This document shows, in pieces, positions 58,794-64,000 of a stretch of 64,000 nt of DNA. How positions within the stretch are numbered: the first letter of the stretch is position 1; each line of letters begins with the position of its first letter. The DNA is taken from NCBI RefSeq assembly GCF_004798865.1, contig NW_025335568.1:4196852-4260851 (forward strand), written 5' to 3'. The DNA comes from Varanus komodoensis (taxonomy: Eukaryota > Chordata > Lepidosauria > Squamata > Varanidae). Both the position numbers and the translations under genes were made by a program. The notes beneath the pieces were generated by a model. The model was not told the origin of the DNA. It ran no database searches and worked only from the letters and a program-made list of their open reading frames with translations.

Positions 58794-59757
58794 GGATGGG
58801 ACCACGGCGTGGAAAGTACATTGTTTCCCCTTGTTCCTGTGCATGTACTTTGGCCAGTGGCGCTTCCAAAAGGAGAATGGGATATGTGATATAACCAGCA
58901 GTGGACATCCCGTTGCACGGGGGCCTTCCCAACATGCTTTGGTGCTCTACAGAGGACTGAAAGTCGATAACCCCAGGGTGTGCTTTTTGTGATCTAGGGC
59001 TGGCTCGGACAGCAAGAGTTTTTTGGTTGGTTGGTTGTTTTTTGAGGGGGGTGGTGAGGTTTTTCCTACTTCCGTTGATCACATCTCTCTATAGCTGCTG
59101 TTTTTGGCACCTTCTCCCTTCACCAGTGCTTTTGATGTCCTTCTAATGCAGGCAGCCAAACAAGTCTTCTTGTACCAGGGCATTTTTCGCCATATTGGCT
59201 GGGAGAATTGGCCTCGCCTTTCTTACTGCCTGCAGCCACCTCCCCCGATTTCTTGCCCTCCACGTGCACTGGAGTACAACCTCCAGCTTTCCCATGGTCC
59301 GTAGTCAAACGCATCTGGGGGGCACCAAGGAGCAGAAGATGTCACTAAGCCAGCATTGCATCGCAAACCAGGTTCAAAGTCGTTCCTTCTCCCCAGGGAA
59401 GCTTGGGTTGACATAGTTCTGGACGGAGGTCTCCAACAGAGAATTCTCCGCACCTTGAACAGACCAGAATTCCCAAGATCCTTTGGGTGAAGCCATGGCA
59501 TTTGAATGAGAAAAAAAGGTGGTGTGAACTTGTAGAGTAGATTTGCCCTGGTCTGTGTGCCCCCGCCCCCCACACACACACCTGTTTTTGTAGATCTTGG
59601 CTACCAGTGCCATCTCAGACCATAAGGATGGGCTTGATTTTGACCACATTCACTCCCAACCCAAGTCCTGTTTGTTTAGAAGGAAGTTTTATTTATTTCA
59701 ATGGGAGGTTCTTCCAGGCAGGTTCTGGCTTCTGCTCTGCTCCACTAAGTAGGGTAT

Positions 59758-60167
59758 ACAGTGGTACCTTGGCTCACAAACTTAATCCATTCCACGACTC
59801 TGGTCACAACCCAAATTGGTCGTGAGCCAAGTCAAATTTCCCCATCAGATTCAATAGAAATAAGGTTAATCCGTTCTGTAACTATTTTGTTAATCACAAA
59901 AATTTGAAGCAAAGTGACAAAGAACAACAAAATTGTGGCCATCTCCCCGCCCCCAGCATGACTGCGATTGCGCCCGTGTTCCCTGCCTGAGTGCACCGTG
60001 GCCATAGATGGGTGCGATCGCGGTTGCGCTCGGACAGGGAAGACGGGCGCGCTTACGATTCTCACCTGAAGTGGTGTTCCCGACCGGAGGCAAAATTTTT
60101 CTGAAGTGTCTTTTCGCGACATGATTCGGCCGTGAGCTGAGGCGTTTGTGAGCTGAGGGACCACCGT
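59758..60167. mobile_element. Tc1/mariner-like non-autonomous element in the 3' UTR
   Basis: A 410-base element. The left end ACAGTGGTACCTTGGCTCAC and the reverse complement of the right end (ACGGTGGTCCCTCAGCTCAC) match along about 24 bases, ending in AAAC. The AACTTAATCCATTCC and GTCGTGAGCCAAGTCAAATT stretches next to the left end repeat the same theme. This pattern is typical of mariner-type MITEs in reptiles. No transposase frame and no clear TA duplication are seen, so the superfamily is inferred. Confidence 0.72.
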
Positions 60168-60288
60168 GCGTGCAATGGGGCAACTCGGGGGTTCCAGGAT
60201 TGTGCAAAGGAGTGGGCTCAACCAGGCATTTGCACACCCAGGCTCAGTGTATATGAGACCAGAGGCACTGTCCATCTGGCCTTTCCAG

Positions 60289-60380
60289 ATGATGTTGGAA
60301 TAGAACTCCCATCAGCCCCAGCCAGCCTAGCCAATGAAGGGGCATGATGGGCACTGCAACCCAGCATCTTCTGTAGGGCC
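60289..60380. repeat. Palindromic CCCATC element in the 3' UTR
   Basis: The left arm ATGATGTTGGAATAGAACTC with CCCATCAGCCCCAGCC and the right arm GGGGCATGATGGGCACTGCA are imperfect inverted complements. As part of a transcript it could fold into a hairpin. Confidence 0.55.
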
Positions 60381-61569
60381 ACATGCTCTCCATCCTGTTG
60401 CTAGAGGTCCAGTAGAGAGTGGGGGAAGGTGAGGGACGGAAGCCCCTTTTCCTGACATATCCAGCTTTGCCACACCATGTGACCTGGTTGCAGCTCTTGG
60501 GAAAACCGCTTCCTCACCTTGGTGCCATCCCTTTCCTGACAGAAGGCTCCTGAATGCAGGTCAAGCGAGGTGGCCTGAAGGAATGGCTCGTACCACCAAG
60601 AATACGCCTGCTTATATTGCTTCTGTGTCAACTAAGATCTGGCTCAGCTGGTCCATCACGGTCTGTTCCCATTTCTTGGATGCAGACAAGAGTAGGGACC
60701 GAACGACTCAGTGTAGTTGCTGGAGGAAGGGAGGTGGGAGCAGGGACAGAGCCCTGCACCTGGAAGAGAGCGAGATGCCACCTCCCATTCGGATTGGAGA
60801 GGAGAAGTTCTAGTCACACAAGAAGCTGCCTACACAAGCCGTTCTTCTAGCCCAGGATGGTTGACCCTGAGCAGCAGCAATGCCTCTCCAGGTGTCCAGG
60901 CAGGATTCTTTCCTAGTCCTACCTGGGGATGCCACGACCCAAGAAGTTGGCCTGCCTCCAAGCCACAGGCCCTCCCAAAGCCAAGCTTAGCTGTGAAAGC
61001 CAGCCTAAGCCAACTGTGTGTCCCGCCTCGTGCCTATCATCCACCTGGCTTTGATGGAGGGGAAAGCGTCTTCCTTTTGCACCAAAATTAGGTCCTTTCC
61101 TTCTTCCTCTCCCAGGCTCTGCTGTTTTAGAAATCTTTCACCCTGGTTCTGATATTGGAGCTTAGGCAGAAAACAGCCAAGAGTGCAAAGGTGTGGAGCA
61201 GGAAGGTGGGGAGGGGAGAGGAGGGGAGGGCCCTGCTCCCTCCCTCCACCCACCGCCTTTTGTAGAAAAGATGGCAACACCTCCTTGTCTGTTCACCTTT
61301 CTGTTTCATTCACCTATAAACACACGTGGAAGCCCCACCATGTCCTCAGGTTTGTGCCTCTCATTGGAAGGCACGAGAAGAACCCTATTATGGTTCATTT
61401 GTTTTTCATTTTTAAATTTGAAATATTTATATACCACTCAACATCAAAAAAGATGCTCAAGTAGTGAACAAGAAAAGAAGCTCAGCACAGATTTTTTTTA
61501 ATGGCATGTTTAAATCAGGATAGCAGTAAAATGGTGTATCCGTAAAAATTATGGCGAGTCATCCGAGAG

Positions 61570-61835
61570 AGGCTTCTTGAAATAAAGAGGCTTATGGACC
61601 GTGGGAGCAACGCAGGGTTGGGGCCTGCTGACCCCCAGAGGCAGGGAATTCCAGAGAACTGGAGTCATCACGCTGAAGTTTCTTCTCAAGGTGGACTCCA
61701 GCCAGGCCCATGTGGAACCACCAAGGGCATCCCAGCCAATGACCTGAGTGCCTGGGCAGACGGGTAAGGGAGAAGGTGCTCTGGTAGTGAACTGGTAGCC
61801 AGTGCAGGTCCTTCAAGTCGCAGCTGAAAAGAGGC
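61570..61835 (-). mobile_element. Probable L2-like LINE fragment, minus strand
   Basis: AGGCAGGGAATTCCAGAGAA, GCATCCCAGCCAATGACCTG and AACTGGTAGCCAGTGCAGGT occur in the order of the reversed L2-type ORF2/UTR junction. A short AT-rich LINE-tail-like segment (ATATTTATATACCACTCAAC) lies just before it at about 61420-61445. Confidence 0.45.
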
Positions 61836-61867
61836 AGCTCTGGAAGGAATCAAGCAGAGGCATCTTG

Positions 61868-62060
61868 AGAGGAACATGGGAAGCTGCCTTCGAGTGGGTC
61901 AGCCTTGATCCATGAAGCTCCGTTGGGTCCACTTCAGCCGGCAGCCCTTCTTCTCGGCTTCAGGAGGTCTTCTCTGGCCCTACTGGGCTCTGAACCTTGG
62001 CCTCCAAAACAGGTGCGCTGAGCTGAGCTGTGGAGCTTTCCCATTGATCCATCGAGTTGC
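61868..62060 (-). mobile_element. MIR-like tRNA SINE, minus strand, in the 3' UTR
   Basis: GAACATGGGAAGCTGCCTTC, GGTCAGCCTTGATCCATGAA and CTCTGAACCTTGGCCTCCAA are the reversed tail, middle and box B regions. Same family as 24318-24490 and diverged. Confidence 0.5.
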
Positions 62061-63931
62061 TTCCTTTTGCCATTTCTTGCCACTGAGCCCTTTCCCTTGG
62101 GGATCCCAAGCCCCTGTTGCAGGAGCTGCCTGGACGGACGTGCCGTCCTGCATCTGGCAAGCGCTTAGGTCTTCCGTCAGGTCCCAGTCACTTCCCTGGA
62201 GCACCCAATTGGTGGCAGAATTTCTGAGCCACTGGATTCGCTCTCCTTCAAACAGAGTGCGAGCATGTCGTGGCACGGCCTAAGTTTCCTCCCTGCCTGA
62301 CCGACTGTCTGATCTCCCCTAAATTAGGAAAGGAAGGAGCATGGTGGTTAAAAACCGAGGGTAATTGCAGGGCAATGGGACTCAAATTGTTCCCATTAGA
62401 GAGGAGCGAGCCAAAGCAGCGGCTCGGGACTCGACCAATCCTTTGTTGCTGGGCTTTCGTTTAGGAAAGGTGGCGATCCTGGGGCTGGGGGACTCATCCT
62501 GCAGCCAAAATGTTGCTGGATTTGTGCTGGGGAAATGTCGCGTCCCCACCATGGAAGTGCTTCCTGGAGACACGGGCCTTGGAACTTGCCTGCCTTACAC
62601 AATCAATCCTGTTTGAAAGCTGTGGAACTCAATTACCTTTCAGTTAACGAAGGAGAATCCAAAATGCATAACCGCCCTGCCCAGTCAGTCCAACGGGGCA
62701 TCTGCTTCTTCATCCTCTTCCTCACAGTGGCCACCTAGATACCTCCAAGAAGCCCACATGCAGGCTTGGGGGGCAACAGGTTGTAGAGGAAGGTAGCCAG
62801 AGTCCCCCAGATTCACGCCATCCCCACAACTGTGGTTGGCTTGCACGCCTTCCTGGCGCAAGCCACGGTGGGGGTGAGGAGGAGGGGCAGGAGTGCCGTG
62901 GCCCGCTTACCTACTGACTTTCTACCTGTCGGGGAGGAGGGCAGTGCAGCCCCGATGGGAGACAAGGAGGGACAGAGGCTGGTGACCCTGGTGGTGAGAA
63001 GATACGTCCCTGAGGAGCGTACTGGGGTTTGGCCAAAGGGCCCCCCACACCCTGCAGGCAGCACTGACCGTAGTCGTGGACCCCTGTCCCACAAGGGGTC
63101 AGATTTAAGCTCAGTGCACCGCATCTTTGGACCAGGCATTCTGTGAGTCAGCCAGGCCTTGTGGGAAACCTCTCGCCTTGCCCACCTTTCAGCCCACTGC
63201 CAGCCCATTTTGTGTGGGCCTAGCATGGGATCCTGGGTTCTAGGATCCTGAGTGAAGGAGACACAGTTCCCTCTGGGCTCTGCATCATGAGTGGGCGACT
63301 TCTGAGCCTGGATTCTGAGTCCACGCAGGGGGTTGTGGCAGTCCAGGTTCAAACCACTTCGTCACTGCCGTGTTGACTTGTCCTGGCGTTTCCCACAGCA
63401 AATGTGGTCATGTCATTTGGCTGGAAAGGCGTCTTTTTCTTCTTAATGGCTTGTCTCTAGAATGCAGAATGCCGCCATTACAGATTCATAAAAAAATATG
63501 GTGCTTTTTGGAGAACTAGAGAAATAACAGAACCGTTTTTTCCCTTCTTCAAATCTTTCCAATGTGTCGCCATCACAGCACGTTCCTGGGGCCAGTCCTA
63601 TAATATTTTGGTGCCTGAAGTGGAAGCCACAGACATACACCCACAGACATGCATAGATCTAAAACACCCAGACGATCTGCCATGCTATAACGATGCCCAG
63701 AAACCTCCATCTGAGATGATCGCTTCCATCCGTCTAACGGTAGAGCTGGCCCTTGTGGATGAACAAGGCCATTGGCTGCATCCGACTAGGAGATTCACTG
63801 CCAGGTTGTCTGTATGTGAAAGTGCTTATTAACTGAAATGGAAAGCAAATCATTTACTCCTATGCTGCTATGTTATACGGAGACAAGTGTACTTGGATGT
63901 AAATAGCTGTTCTGTATATGTATATATGATT

Positions 63932-63937
63932 AATAAA
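63932..63937 (+). terminator. LZTS3: Poly(A) signal, probable LZTS3 3' end
   Basis: AATAAA follows an AT-rich stretch (TGTATATGTATATATGATTA), as is common for terminal 3' ends. Cleavage would be expected about 10-25 bases downstream. Confidence 0.6.
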
Positions 63938-64000
63938 GCAAAATGCGTGGACAAAGAGAGACAAAACTCTCTTAGTAACTGGGTTTTACAGTAAGAGCAG

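Larger units (their letters stand above)
58794..63955 (+). other. LZTS3: LZTS3 3' UTR (inferred)
   Basis: About 5.2 kb from the stop to just past the poly(A) signal at 63932. No other gene is seen in it. An internal AATAAA at 61581-61586 could give a shorter form. It contains an inverted-repeat DNA transposon, a palindromic element, an L2-like fragment and a SINE. Long repeat-bearing 3' UTRs are usual for neuronal scaffold genes. The extent is inferred from the lack of any other gene and the terminal signal, not from transcript data. Confidence 0.6.

Overview
The window looks like squamate reptile (lizard or snake) nuclear DNA. The evidence is a large spliced vertebrate gene, many copies of a tRNA-headed SINE matching the squamate Sauria SINE, a 3' fragment of a BovB (RTE) LINE, and many 5'-truncated CR1 and L2-like LINE ends. 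The species cannot be told from the sequence.

The one protein-coding gene I can support is LZTS3 (leucine zipper tumour suppressor family member 3, also called ProSAPiP1), on the plus strand at the right end. Its coding sequence has three exons (52542-52991, 56520-57350, 58074-58793). All junctions are in phase 0 with GT/AG borders, and the product is 666 residues. A splice acceptor at 52504-52505 shows that at least one 5' non-coding exon lies upstream. The 3' UTR probably runs about 5.2 kb to a poly(A) signal at 63932.

The left end holds two CpG-rich blocks (about 430-1060 and 2030-2870). The second has a TATA-like box upstream and a consensus splice donor at 2424. I infer that one or both are the LZTS3 promoter and first exon, which would make intron 1 about 50 kb. 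The sequence alone does not prove this.

From about 3 kb to 52.5 kb the window is transposon-rich intronic or intergenic DNA. It contains three CR1 lineages with different ORF2 C-termini, L2-like LINE tails with a conserved 3' hairpin, Sauria SINEs, a MIR-like tRNA SINE, two copies of a 5S-rRNA-headed SINE with a CR1-like tail, two hAT elements, a BovB fragment, several short palindromic elements, and one probable LTR fossil. Nested insertions give relative ages in several places. The 3' UTR carries a 410-bp DNA transposon with inverted ends and further repeat pieces.

I found no clearly undescribed biological system. The most interesting points are the 5S-headed SINE with a CR1-like tail, the dispersed palindrome carrying a ZNF143-like motif, the L2 tail hairpin, and one unrecognised exon-like frame on the minus strand at 48953-49090.
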